Assembly: GCA_016764955.1 (NCBI GenBank)
Contig: JAESQZ010000163.1
Coordinates: 1-32,888 of the forward strand
DNA: 32,888 bases
Direction: 5' to 3'
From: Deltaproteobacteria bacterium
GTDB taxonomy: Bacteria; Myxococcota; UBA727; JABDBI01
Position numbers and translations under genes: made by a program. The notes under the pieces were generated by a model, which saw only the letters and a program-made list of their open reading frames with translations, was not told the DNA's origin and made no database searches. Positions 1 to 7,903 of the stretch are shown piece after piece; position 1 is the stretch's first letter; each line of letters starts with the position of its first letter.

Positions 1-125
1 GAGAAGATTAGCTAATTAATTGTTTTTCGAACTCTTCAGACATCTTCTCTTGTAAGTGTTTGTATCGTTTGGAATGTGGGGAATTAGTTAGGGAGCAGAG
101 CTGAAGTGGGCGGAGCCTGTCAGCA

Positions 126-1136
126 GTGACAAAAGCAAAAAAAATGCTTCAAGACAAATCAATACTGATTACCGGTGGAACAGGATCTTTTGGGCAGGCC
201 TTTGTTGGAACTGTCTTAAAGAAATATCCTGGAATTAAACGCCTGGTGATTTATTCGCGCGATGAGCTCAAGCAGTTTGAGATGTCTCAAAAATTTTCTG
301 ATCGAGAATACACAGGGCTTCGTTATTTTATTGGTAATATTAGAGATTTAAGCCGACTGCAGCGTGCAATGGAGGGTATTGATATTGTCGTGCATGCTGC
401 AGCAATGAAACAGGTTCCTACAGCGGAGTATAATCCATTCGAGTGCATCAAAACGAATATTTTGGGTGCACAGAATGTTATCGAGGCTTGTTTAGATAGA
501 GGTGTTCAACGCGTGGTGGCTTTATCAACTGATAAAGCTGCGGCGCCGATTAATCTTTACGGAGCCACTAAGCTTTGTTCGGACAAGCTTTTTATCGCTG
601 CAAATCATATCAAAGGGACCCGAGATCTTCGATTCAGCGTAGTGCGTTATGGTAATGTGATGGGAAGTCGTGGTTCTGTGATCCCCTTATTTCTAGAAAA
701 ACGTAAAACAGGTATTTTGCCTATAACGGATCCTGAGATGACTCGTTTTAATATCACGCTTAAAGAAGGTGTTGAAACGGTTCTGTGGGCGCTTGAAAAT
801 TCTTGGGGTGGTGAGATTATTATTCCAAAGATTCCGTCATATCGAATCACAGATGTTGCCAGGGCTATTGGTCCTGAATGTGAGCAGGTGGTGATCGGCC
901 TCAGGCCTGGTGAGAAAATTCACGAAGAGATGATTACGATGGCCGATAGCCCTAATGCTGTTGACATCGGTAGGTGTTACATGGTCTTACCAGGGGGCCT
1001 TTCGTATTCTTTAGATGAGTATTGTCAGCGCACAGATGCAAAGCCTGTTCCAGCGGGGTTTAGCTATAATAGTGGTACGAATGGGTCTTTTTTGAGGGTT
1101 GAAGAGCTGCAAGAGTTAATCAGGATACACGTTTGA
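126..1136 (+). CDS. pseB: PseB, UDP-GlcNAc 4,6-dehydratase (5-inverting)
   Basis: First enzyme of CMP-pseudaminic acid synthesis. It converts UDP-GlcNAc to the 4-keto-6-deoxy-L-arabino sugar using bound NADP, in the cytoplasm. The N-terminal Rossmann motif GGTGSFG and the TDKAAAPINLYGATK segment with the YxxxK pair are diagnostic of the PseB/FlaA1 branch of extended SDRs, and about 336 residues fits the family. The GTG at 126 has a GGAG at 112-115. An in-frame ATG at 144 would give MLQDKSILITGG, closer to the usual PseB N-terminus, so the start is uncertain by 18 bases. The stop overlaps the TTG start of the next gene (TTGA). It is followed by the rest of the pse pathway in order. Family assignment is very secure. 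Confidence 0.96.
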   Translation: MTKAKKMLQDKSILITGGTGSFGQAFVGTVLKKYPGIKRLVIYSRDELKQFEMSQKFSDREYTGLRYFIGNIRDLSRLQRAMEGIDIVVHAAAMKQVPTAEYNPFECIKTNILGAQNVIEACLDRGVQRVVALSTDKAAAPINLYGATKLCSDKLFIAANHIKGTRDLRFSVVRYGNVMGSRGSVIPLFLEKRKTGILPITDPEMTRFNITLKEGVETVLWALENSWGGEIIIPKIPSYRITDVARAIGPECEQVVIGLRPGEKIHEEMITMADSPNAVDIGRCYMVLPGGLSYSLDEYCQRTDAKPVPAGFSYNSGTNGSFLRVEELQELIRIHV

Positions 1137-2455
1137 AAATCGTGATTCGTGCAGATGCTTCAAAGCTAATTGGAAGCGGCCATGTGATGCGTTGCCTCAC
1201 ACTTGCAGAAGGCTTGCGTGAGCGTGGTGCACAGGTATCTTTTATATCGCAGCACTGTGATGGTGATTTATGTGATCTGATTTCGCAAAAAGGGTTTAAG
1301 ATCAGAGAAAGTTGGGTTGAGAGGTTTAAGCCAGATTGGCTTATTGTCGATCACTATGAGCTGGGTGAAGACTGGGAACACTCCATGCGCTCCCACGTAA
1401 AACGTATCATGGTGATTGATGACTTGGCACGGCCTCATGATTGCGATGTGCTTTTAGACCAAAATCTGGTGGCTAATTTTGGGACGAGATATGTAGGAAA
1501 GGTTCCAGGAAGCTGCGCATTGCTGCTCGGTCCTCAGTACGCCCTCTTACAGCCTATTTATCGAGAGTTGCACGACAGAACTCCTCCAAGAGAAGGACCA
1601 ATCAAGCGAATCATGATTTCTTTTGGTGGTGGTGATGTTGCTGGCATGACGGATTTTGCATTAGATACTGTGCAAAGTCTGAAATGCATAGATGTCAAAG
1701 TCGATGTAGTTCAGCCGGGAGATAATCTGCCAAGCTTAGCGCCACTCATAGCCAGGGCTGATTTGGCAATCGGAGCAGCAGGCACAACAGCGTGGGAACG
1801 TTTATGTCTTGGGCTGCCGAGCTTAGTGATTACAGTTGCCGACAATCAGGTCCCCACAGCCAAAGAATTGTGTCAACGTGAGTTGATTCGGTGGGTGAGT
1901 CATCCAGAGGATTTAAAGACAGAGCTTGCAAAAGTATTGGATGTTGGCCTGGATGCAAGCTGGTCAAAGCATTGCTCAAGTATAGTAGATGGGTGTGGGC
2001 TTGAACGTATATTGGCAGTACTGATGGCTCATCGTGATATGCTCCTTCGAGTTCGAGCTGCAATTCTCCAAGATGAAGAACTCTTGTTGGAATGGGTCAA
2101 TGATCCTTTGGTTAGAATAAATTCGTTTGATTCAGATAAAATAATGCCTGTGCATCACCGGGAATGGTTTTATAGACGCCTAAGAGATTTAGACAACTGT
2201 CGGATCTATGTAGTCGAGACAGAAACAGGTGTTCCTGTCGGGCAAGTGCGGTTTGAACGGCGGGAAGAAAAATGGGAGCTTAATTATTCGCTGGGATCTG
2301 TTTTTCGAGGAAAGGGTCTTGGGAAACTGGTGGTCGAGCAAGCTTTAGCAAAACTGCATTCAGAGCTGGGGCGGGTCCAAGTATTTGCTCAGACTAAAGA
2401 TACAAATGAAGCTTCTAAAAAAATATGTGCCTCCCTGGGGTTATTGTGCGAATAG
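1133..2455 (+). CDS. PseG-PseH fusion: UDP-sugar hydrolase plus N-acetyltransferase
   Basis: A 440-residue protein joining two pseudaminic acid enzymes that are separate in Campylobacter and Helicobacter. Residues 1 to about 300 are PseG, which removes UDP from UDP-6-deoxy-AltdiNAc. The GSGHVMRC motif places the catalytic His at residue 17, as in C. jejuni PseG. Residues about 300-440 are a GNAT-fold PseH acetyltransferase (RVRAAILQDEELLLEWVNDP at the start, FRGKGLGKLVVEQAL as the acetyl-CoA loop), which N-acetylates the 4-amino group. It starts at TTG 1133, overlapping the pseB stop as TTGA, with AGGA at 1122-1125. Pathway order would be PseB, PseC, PseH, PseG, PseI, so the fusion links consecutive steps. 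Domain assignments come from motifs and context. Confidence 0.92.
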   Translation: MKIVIRADASKLIGSGHVMRCLTLAEGLRERGAQVSFISQHCDGDLCDLISQKGFKIRESWVERFKPDWLIVDHYELGEDWEHSMRSHVKRIMVIDDLARPHDCDVLLDQNLVANFGTRYVGKVPGSCALLLGPQYALLQPIYRELHDRTPPREGPIKRIMISFGGGDVAGMTDFALDTVQSLKCIDVKVDVVQPGDNLPSLAPLIARADLAIGAAGTTAWERLCLGLPSLVITVADNQVPTAKELCQRELIRWVSHPEDLKTELAKVLDVGLDASWSKHCSSIVDGCGLERILAVLMAHRDMLLRVRAAILQDEELLLEWVNDPLVRINSFDSDKIMPVHHREWFYRRLRDLDNCRIYVVETETGVPVGQVRFERREEKWELNYSLGSVFRGKGLGKLVVEQALAKLHSELGRVQVFAQTKDTNEASKKICASLGLLCE

Positions 2456-3486
2456 GGAACCGGGTAATTGGTGTCAATGAAACACCATTTATTATTGCCG
2501 AGATGTCTGGCAATCATAATCGGTCTCTAGAACGAGCATTTGAGATTGTGAAAGCAGCTGCTCAAGCAGGAGCTCATGCACTGAAGCTGCAAACCTACAC
2601 AGCAGACACGATGACGCTGGACCTGTCTGAACGCGAGTTTTTTATTAGCGATGATAAAAGCTTATGGACTGGCAAAAGTTTGCATGAGTTATATCAGCAG
2701 GCCTATACACCCTGGGAATGGCATAAACCGATTTTTGATTTGTGTCGAGAACTTGATTTAATCGCTTTTAGTACGCCTTTTGATGAAACAGCGGTGGACT
2801 TTTTAGAATCTCTTGATGTGCCTTGTTATAAAATTGCTTCGTTTGAAAATACGGATATTGCATTGATTCAAAAAGTAGCTGCTACTGGTAAGCCAATGAT
2901 TATCTCTACCGGAATGGCTAGTGTGGGTGAACTGAGTGAGACAGTTTGTGCCGCTCGAGAAGCAGGATGTAAAGAACTGGTCTTGTTGAAGTGCACGAGT
3001 ACTTATCCGGCCTCACCAGAAAATACGAACCTACGCGCAATTCCACACATGCGAGAGTTGTTTAACTGTGAAGTAGGGCTGTCAGACCATACGATGGGTG
3101 TAGGGGCATCTGTAGGCGCTATCGCTCTGGGTGCGACGGTGATTGAAAAACATTTTACGCTGAATCGCGCTGATGGAGGTGTGGATAGTGCTTTCTCATT
3201 AGAGCCAAAAGAAATGGCAATGCTGGTGACTGAGACTCGGTGTGTTTGGAAGGCGCTTGGGACCGTTAGATATGGGGCGACAGAAGCTGAAAAAGCTTCC
3301 CGTGTTTTTAGGCGTTCGCTTTATGTGGCTCAAGATTTACAAGCAGGTGAAGTTTTGACCCGGCAGAATCTTCGGGCGATTAGACCTGGACATGGTTTAG
3401 CGCCTAAGTATCTTAAGAATCTACTGGGTAGAAAAGTGAGTCAGCCGGTTAAAAGAGGCACCCCAATGCAGTGGGAGCTTGTTTGA
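2446..3486 (+). CDS. pseI: PseI, pseudaminic acid synthase
   Basis: Condenses 2,4-diacetamido-2,4,6-trideoxy-L-altrose with phosphoenolpyruvate to give pseudaminic acid. The N-terminal NeuB-type TIM barrel is seen in FIIAEMSGNHN, ALKLQTYTADT, STPFDETAVDFL and GLSDHTMG. The C-terminal SAF/antifreeze-like domain is seen in RRSLYVAQDLQAGEVL and IRPGHGLAPKYL. The reading frame opens with an ATG at 2425, but homologs start just before the IIAE strand. The GTG at 2446, inside the end of pseGH, gives MRIGNRVIG and 346 residues, the expected form. The end overlaps the TTG start of pseC. A second, damaged copy lies at 8450-9528. Confidence 0.94.
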   Translation: MRIGNRVIGVNETPFIIAEMSGNHNRSLERAFEIVKAAAQAGAHALKLQTYTADTMTLDLSEREFFISDDKSLWTGKSLHELYQQAYTPWEWHKPIFDLCRELDLIAFSTPFDETAVDFLESLDVPCYKIASFENTDIALIQKVAATGKPMIISTGMASVGELSETVCAAREAGCKELVLLKCTSTYPASPENTNLRAIPHMRELFNCEVGLSDHTMGVGASVGAIALGATVIEKHFTLNRADGGVDSAFSLEPKEMAMLVTETRCVWKALGTVRYGATEAEKASRVFRRSLYVAQDLQAGEVLTRQNLRAIRPGHGLAPKYLKNLLGRKVSQPVKRGTPMQWELV

Positions 3487-4625
3487 TTCCATACGCACGT
3501 CAGAATATTAGTCAGTCAGATATCGATGCAGTGATTGCTGTATTGAAATCTGATTTTTTAACACAAGGGCCAGCTGTTCCGGCATTCGAACAAGCAGTTG
3601 CTGAATATTGCAGGGCCAAACACGGAGTTGCGGTGAATAGTGCGACATCTGCGTTGCATGTCGCCTATTTGGCGCTTGGCCTAGGGCCGGGTGATATTTT
3701 GTGGACATCGCCAAATACTTTTGTGGCTTCAGCAAACTGCGGGCTTTACTGTGGAGCAAAAGTGGATTTCGTAGATATTGATCCTGAGACTCTGAACATG
3801 AGTGTTTCGGCTTTGCAGGAGAAACTTGAGTTGGCCGAAATCAGGGGTTGCTTGCCGAAAGTAGTCGTGCCAGTGCATTTTGCAGGCCAATCTTGCCAAA
3901 TGCGCGAGATTAAAATGTTGTCTCAGCGTTATGGGTTCAAAATTATAGAAGATGCTTCTCATGCTATTGGGGGAAAGTATCTAGGTAAGCCCGTAGGGTG
4001 TTGTGAATATTCAGATATCACCGTGTTTAGTTTTCATGCAGTGAAAATCATGACGACCGGCGAAGGCGGTATGGCGATGACCAATGACTTAGCATTAGCT
4101 GAAAAAATGCAGCTCTTTAGAAGCCACGGCATCACGCGTGATTTCCCCCCTTTGAAAAAGGGGGGTAGGGGGGATTTATGGTATTACGAACAAATCACCC
4201 TTGGCCACAACTACCGCATGACAGATATCCAAGCAGCATTAGGTTTAAGCCAGCTTAAGCGTTTAGATGAATTTGTCGCTTGCCGAAGGCGACTAGCAAC
4301 TCGGTATACCAAAGAGTTTAAAGAAGCATCAGTTAAGATGCAGTGCCAACATGAAAATACAGATCCTGCTTGGCACTTGTATGTGATTCGAGTCCGAGAA
4401 CGCGATCGAGTGTTTGCTGCTTTGCGTGAGAAGGGTATTGGGGTGAATGTGCACTATATCCCTGTACACACGCAGCCATATTATCAAAAGCTTGGTTTCA
4501 AGTGGGGGAATTTTCCACAAGCTGAAAGCTATTATCAAGAGGCTATGACATTGCCGCTGTATGTTGGACTGAATGAAGAGCAACAGGAGAGTGTGATTGC
4601 GAACTGTCGCGATTATACAAGCTAG
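3483..4625 (+). CDS. pseC: PseC, UDP-4-keto-6-deoxy-AltNAc aminotransferase
   Basis: PLP-dependent DegT/DnrJ/EryC1-family transaminase that puts the 4-amino group on the PseB product using glutamate. It shows the PseC N-terminus (MIPYARQNISQSDIDAV, SDFLTQGP), the PLP-lysine segment FSFHAVKIMTTGEGG (K188) and GHNYRMTDIQAALG. About 380 residues is normal. The start is TTG 3483, overlapping the pseI stop, with GGAG at 3474-3477 five bases upstream; a GTG at 3471 is in frame but would add four unlikely residues. Residues 221-231 (FPPLKKGGRGD) replace the usual variable loop before the conserved YYEQ and are encoded by a palindromic repeat (see separate feature). The active-site residues are intact, so the enzyme is probably functional. 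Confidence 0.94.
   Translation: MIPYARQNISQSDIDAVIAVLKSDFLTQGPAVPAFEQAVAEYCRAKHGVAVNSATSALHVAYLALGLGPGDILWTSPNTFVASANCGLYCGAKVDFVDIDPETLNMSVSALQEKLELAEIRGCLPKVVVPVHFAGQSCQMREIKMLSQRYGFKIIEDASHAIGGKYLGKPVGCCEYSDITVFSFHAVKIMTTGEGGMAMTNDLALAEKMQLFRSHGITRDFPPLKKGGRGDLWYYEQITLGHNYRMTDIQAALGLSQLKRLDEFVACRRRLATRYTKEFKEASVKMQCQHENTDPAWHLYVIRVRERDRVFAALREKGIGVNVHYIPVHTQPYYQKLGFKWGNFPQAESYYQEAMTLPLYVGLNEEQQESVIANCRDYTS
4141..4178 (+). repeat. G/C-run palindromic repeat inserted in frame in pseC
   Basis: Inside pseC, CCCCCCTTT (4145-4153) can pair with AAAGGGGGG (4157-4165) around a three-base loop, followed by a second GGGGGGATTT block (4168-4177). The reverse complement has the shape of dispersed C-rich hairpin repeats found between genes in many Gram-negative genomes (from memory, not searched). 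Read in this frame it gives FPPLKKGGRGD with no stop. It sits exactly where PseC proteins have a variable loop, so it looks like a tolerated insertion. No second copy was seen in this window. Confidence 0.75.
4585..4589 (+). promoter_or_regulatory. Shine-Dalgarno site AGGAG fixing a TTG start
   Basis: AGGAG lies seven bases before the TTG at 4597 and inside pseC. It supports an unusual TTG start for the cytidylyltransferase gene and coupled translation from pseC. Confidence 0.7.
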
Positions 4626-5292
4626 ATTGGGTTCTACACGTTTGCCGGCCAAGATTATGCTTGACTTGGGTGGTAAGACTGCGCTTGAACGTTGTCTTGA
4701 ACGCGTTTCGCGTTTTAGAGGGTTATCAGAAATCGTTTTGGCTACGACCAGAGAAGCTCAGGATGATTTGGTGGTAGCACTAGCAAAGCGTTTAGATGTT
4801 CGTATTTATCGAGGTGATGAAAAAGACGTTTTGAGGCGATATGTAGAGGCTGCGCGTGAAGCTCAGGCAGATATAGTTGTAAGATGTACGTCGGATTGTC
4901 CCTTGTTAGACCCTGAAACATCTTCGAAAGTAATTGAAACTTTTTTGAATCGGCATGTAAGCATGGATCCAGTTGACTATGTATCCAATAACCTTGAGCG
5001 ATATTTGCCGCTTGGTCTTGATACGGAAGTATTCTCTATGAGTGCTCTTGAAAAAGCAAATCGAATAGCAGATGATGCCAGTGAACGAGAACATGTGACT
5101 ATAGCCATGTATCGCCGTCCAGAAGAGTTTAGGTGTATTCCTGTAAGATTGAATGAGCTAGGAGATCTTTCAGGGCATAGGTGGACGTTGGATACGCTTG
5201 CTGATTATCATTTTCTGGCGTCGGTTTTTAACAAACTGGGGGCTTCGGCAGATATGGCTTCCATGAAAGATGTTCTTCGTGCAGCGAATTAA
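4597..5292 (+). CDS. spsF: SpsF-family cytidylyltransferase, likely serving as CMP-pseudaminic acid synthetase
   Basis: A 231-residue nucleotidyltransferase. The N-terminal AIIQARLGSTRLPAK is the CTP-binding signature of the SpsF branch (COG1861-type) rather than the PARGGSKRIP form of classical NeuA/PseF. RCTSDCPLLDP is the metal/nucleotide loop, and HRWTLDTLADYHFL is the SpsF C-terminal motif. By position, after PseB/G/H/I/C, it should activate pseudaminic acid with CTP; that role is inferred, since no classical PseF is in the window. The TTG start overlaps the pseC end by 29 bases and has a strong SD at 4585-4589. The end overlaps hisH. Confidence 0.85.
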   Translation: MRTVAIIQARLGSTRLPAKIMLDLGGKTALERCLERVSRFRGLSEIVLATTREAQDDLVVALAKRLDVRIYRGDEKDVLRRYVEAAREAQADIVVRCTSDCPLLDPETSSKVIETFLNRHVSMDPVDYVSNNLERYLPLGLDTEVFSMSALEKANRIADDASEREHVTIAMYRRPEEFRCIPVRLNELGDLSGHRWTLDTLADYHFLASVFNKLGASADMASMKDVLRAAN

Positions 5293-5896
5293 AGCCTGTA
5301 TTCTCAACTATGGCAGCGGGAATGTTGGGTCTGTTTTGAACATGCTTATGCTGTTGAAGGTAGATGTGATTATTTCGAATGAGCACACAGATATTCAAGG
5401 CGCTACCCATCTTATTTTGCCTGGAGTGGCGGCATTTGGGTCAGCCATGGAGAAGATTAAAAAGACTATCCCGTTGGATATTGTCTCCAGAGAAGTTCAT
5501 CAGATAAAAAAACCGTTTTTGGGAATCTGTGTTGGGATGCAAATATTAGCCGACAAGGGTTTTGAATTCGAAGAATATGATGGATTGGGATGGATATCTG
5601 GGGAAGTTAAAAAAATAGACGCTGGGGAGCTAATTCTGCCTCATGTTGGCTGGAACGAGTTGATTCCCAGAAGCTCATCAAACCTGATGCAGCGTATTGA
5701 GGGCCATTCAGATGTTTATTTTACGCATAGTTACGCATTTCATGCAAAAGACCCAAGTCATATTGTGGCGGAGACAAAATATGGTCAGTGCTTCCCCTCG
5801 GTGATCCAGAAGGACAATATTTGTGGTGTTCAATTTCACCCCGAGAAAAGTCAAAAGATTGGAATGGCCATTGTGAAAAATTTCTTGAGCATGTGA
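5270..5896 (+). CDS. hisH: HisH-like glutamine amidotransferase subunit
   Basis: Class I glutaminase of the imidazole-glycerol-phosphate synthase type. The triad is visible: nucleophile C87 in LGICVGMQ, and H190 with E192 in QFHPEKS. LNYGSGNVGS and ILPGVAAFG are the HisH oxyanion and fold motifs. About 208 residues is normal. In this setting it is not a histidine gene: next to a HisF-like protein and PseA it supplies ammonia from glutamine for sugar amidation, as known for the P. aeruginosa WbpG/HisH2/HisF2 and Campylobacter PseA systems. The ATG at 5270 overlaps the preceding gene by 23 bases. GTG 5279 is a possible alternative; neither has a strong SD. Confidence 0.9.
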   Translation: MFFVQRIKACILNYGSGNVGSVLNMLMLLKVDVIISNEHTDIQGATHLILPGVAAFGSAMEKIKKTIPLDIVSREVHQIKKPFLGICVGMQILADKGFEFEEYDGLGWISGEVKKIDAGELILPHVGWNELIPRSSSNLMQRIEGHSDVYFTHSYAFHAKDPSHIVAETKYGQCFPSVIQKDNICGVQFHPEKSQKIGMAIVKNFLSM

Positions 5897-6729
5897 TGAA
5901 AAAGAAACGGCTGATTCCAGTATTATTGCTCAAGGATGGCTTTTTGGTCCAGAGCCGTAGTTTTTCAACCTATCGAAATTTGGGAAACCCTGTTACTGCG
6001 ACGAAACGTCTCAATGCGTGGGGACCAGATGAGATTATTTATTTGGATATTTCAAAATCAGATAATTATGATCTCCGTAGGGACGATATTAAACATCCAA
6101 ATCGTAACAACTTCTTAGACATTCTTGAAGATGTGGCTCAGGTGACGTTTGCGCCGATTACCATCGGGGGAAAGGTTCGGGCACTTAGAGATGTCGAACA
6201 GCGCTTAAGAAAAGGTGCAGATAAGGTATCTATTAATACGAAGGCACTTGAAGAACCTCGGTTTATCACTGAAATGGCCAATGAGTTTGGTTCTCAGTGC
6301 GTTGTGGTATCGATGGATGTCAAAATCATCGATGGTGAACATCGGGTGATGGCTCATGGGGGTATGAAGGAGATGCGCTATGATCCAGTTGAATGGGCTC
6401 ATATTGTGCAGAATTCTGGGGCTGGCGAGATATTGCTAAATTCGGTGGATAGAGATGGCCAAAAGGTAGGTTTTGATATTGAATTAATAGACAAAGTATC
6501 ATCGAGAGTACGAATTCCAGTAATTGCCCTGGGAGGGGCAGGTGAATGGGAGCATTTTGCAGAGGTATTTTTGAGAACCAAGGCAGATGCTGTGGCTGCT
6601 GCCAACTTGTTTCAGCACATGGAGCAGAGTCTCTATCTAATTAAAAAGCAATTGCACGATCATGAATTCCCCGTAAGGCGTCCATTTATTTCTGAGGATC
6701 TTGCTAATGAAAAACATGACCTATTGTAA
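5896..6729 (+). CDS. hisF: HisF-like ammonia-channel subunit with altered active site
   Basis: A 277-residue (beta/alpha)8 barrel related to HisF. Motifs seen are RLIPVLLLKDG, EIIYLDIS, APITIGGKVRA, GADKVSINT, VVSMDVK, GAGEILLNSVDRDG and IPVIALGGAGEWEH. True HisF has CLDVKDG with catalytic Asp11; here the matching position is Leu (L11 in VLLLKDG), while the second Asp (SMDVK) remains. Loss of the first Asp fits a paralog that only channels ammonia from HisH to PseA rather than making imidazole glycerol phosphate. The start at ATG 5896 overlaps the hisH stop (TGATG); longer in-frame starts up to 5788 lie inside hisH and add sequence unlike the family. Confidence 0.88.
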   Translation: MKKKRLIPVLLLKDGFLVQSRSFSTYRNLGNPVTATKRLNAWGPDEIIYLDISKSDNYDLRRDDIKHPNRNNFLDILEDVAQVTFAPITIGGKVRALRDVEQRLRKGADKVSINTKALEEPRFITEMANEFGSQCVVVSMDVKIIDGEHRVMAHGGMKEMRYDPVEWAHIVQNSGAGEILLNSVDRDGQKVGFDIELIDKVSSRVRIPVIALGGAGEWEHFAEVFLRTKADAVAAANLFQHMEQSLYLIKKQLHDHEFPVRRPFISEDLANEKHDLL

Positions 6730-7903
6730 GCAGTGTGTGTATCCATCGATGTCAGTTAATCTTTACATTGGCGAAGATGGGGTATGCTCAGCCTGTGATG
6801 TTGCTGAAAAGTTTGAGTTTCTGACACCTGAATTTTGGAAAAAGAGAGAAGACAAGTTTGTTAAACTGATTTCTGAGGCATTAGAACGTAACACCTCTCA
6901 CTATGACTGTATTATTCCCGTGAGTGGTGGAAAAGATAGTTACTTCCAGACACATCTAATGGTTAACAAATACGGCTTGAAACCGCTACTAGTGACCTAT
7001 CATGGCAATAACTATCTTTCTGAAGGCGACTACAACCGCGATCGAATGCGCCATGTTTTCGATGCGGATCATTTGGTGATGGGTCCCAGTGTAGAAGTGC
7101 TAAAGAAGTTAAACCGTATTTGTTTTCGAAAAATGGGCGATATGAATTGGCATGCCCATTGCGGCATTATGACTTTTCCCATCATTGCAGCAGTTCGTTT
7201 CCAGGTTCCATTAATTATCTGGGGAGAAGCATCATGGGATATATCCGGTATGCATGAACCCGATGATTTTGTGGAGTTCAGTGCCAGAACACGACATGAA
7301 CATTGTCTTCGAGGTTTTGAATGGTTTGATATGCTGGATGATGAGCAAGATAGACTTTCCGAGAAAGATCTAAGCTGGGCAAAATATCCATCTGACAACG
7401 AAATTTTGAAACTGGGAGTCCGGGGAATATATGTAGGCAATTTTTTCAAATGGGATCCGAATCAACAAACTCAATTAATGAAAGATTTGTATGGATGGAA
7501 AGAGGCCGAAAAACCATTTGAACGCACTTATCGAAAGATGTCTAATTTGGATGATCGATATGAAAATGGAATTCATGATTTGCTTAAATTTATTAAATTC
7601 GGTTATGGGCGATGTTCAGACCATGTCTCAAAAGACATTCGGCTCGGTTATATGACGCGGGAAGAAGGGGCCGAGCTTGTCAGAAAATATGACCCTGTTG
7701 TATCGTCTGATCTTCAGTATTGGTTGAAATATGTCGACATAACTGAGGAAGAATTTTGGAAGACAGCTGATAAATTTCGAGACCCTAGAGTTTGGTGGAT
7801 TAAAGATAAAAAGTGGTGGAAAGATAATCTTTGGGGGAGCAGTTCTTCCTACGGAGAGGTACATCTGAGTCGGGTGGAACAAGAGAAGTATGCCTCCTGC
7901 TAG
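6707..7903 (+). CDS. pseA: PseA/WbpG-type N-acetyl sugar amidotransferase
   Basis: A 398-residue ATP-dependent amidotransferase of the TIGR03573 type. The PP-loop SGGKDS (73-78) binds and adenylates the acetamido group. Two CxxC pairs (C7/C10, C27/C30) resemble a metal-binding N-terminal knuckle. The segments LLVTYHGNNY, HAHCGIM and IIWGEASWDISG match WbpG/PseA-like proteins. With HisH and HisF it would convert an N-acetyl into an acetamidino group, for example Pse5Ac7Am in Campylobacter. The ATG at 6707 has GAGG at 6694-6697 and overlaps the hisF end. It is the last gene before a 0.5-kb gap. Acting on pseudaminic acid is inferred from the operon; a 2,3-diacetamido mannuronate substrate, as for WbpG, is the alternative. 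Confidence 0.88.
   Translation: MKNMTYCKQCVYPSMSVNLYIGEDGVCSACDVAEKFEFLTPEFWKKREDKFVKLISEALERNTSHYDCIIPVSGGKDSYFQTHLMVNKYGLKPLLVTYHGNNYLSEGDYNRDRMRHVFDADHLVMGPSVEVLKKLNRICFRKMGDMNWHAHCGIMTFPIIAAVRFQVPLIIWGEASWDISGMHEPDDFVEFSARTRHEHCLRGFEWFDMLDDEQDRLSEKDLSWAKYPSDNEILKLGVRGIYVGNFFKWDPNQQTQLMKDLYGWKEAEKPFERTYRKMSNLDDRYENGIHDLLKFIKFGYGRCSDHVSKDIRLGYMTREEGAELVRKYDPVVSSDLQYWLKYVDITEEEFWKTADKFRDPRVWWIKDKKWWKDNLWGSSSSYGEVHLSRVEQEKYASC

Noticed and set aside
1..125. Possible promoter or minus-strand gene end upstream of pseB
   Set aside because: No convincing -35/-10, sigma-28 or sigma-54 pattern was seen, and the minus-strand frame ending near 11 is short and has no recognisable content.
4329..4652. 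Minus-strand frame of 107 codons opposite pseC/spsF
   Set aside because: It mirrors the coding strand of two well-supported genes and has no family features.
5270..6729. HisH and HisF as histidine biosynthesis genes
   Set aside because: They sit between an SpsF gene and PseA, and the HisF lacks the first catalytic Asp. The sugar amidation role fits better.
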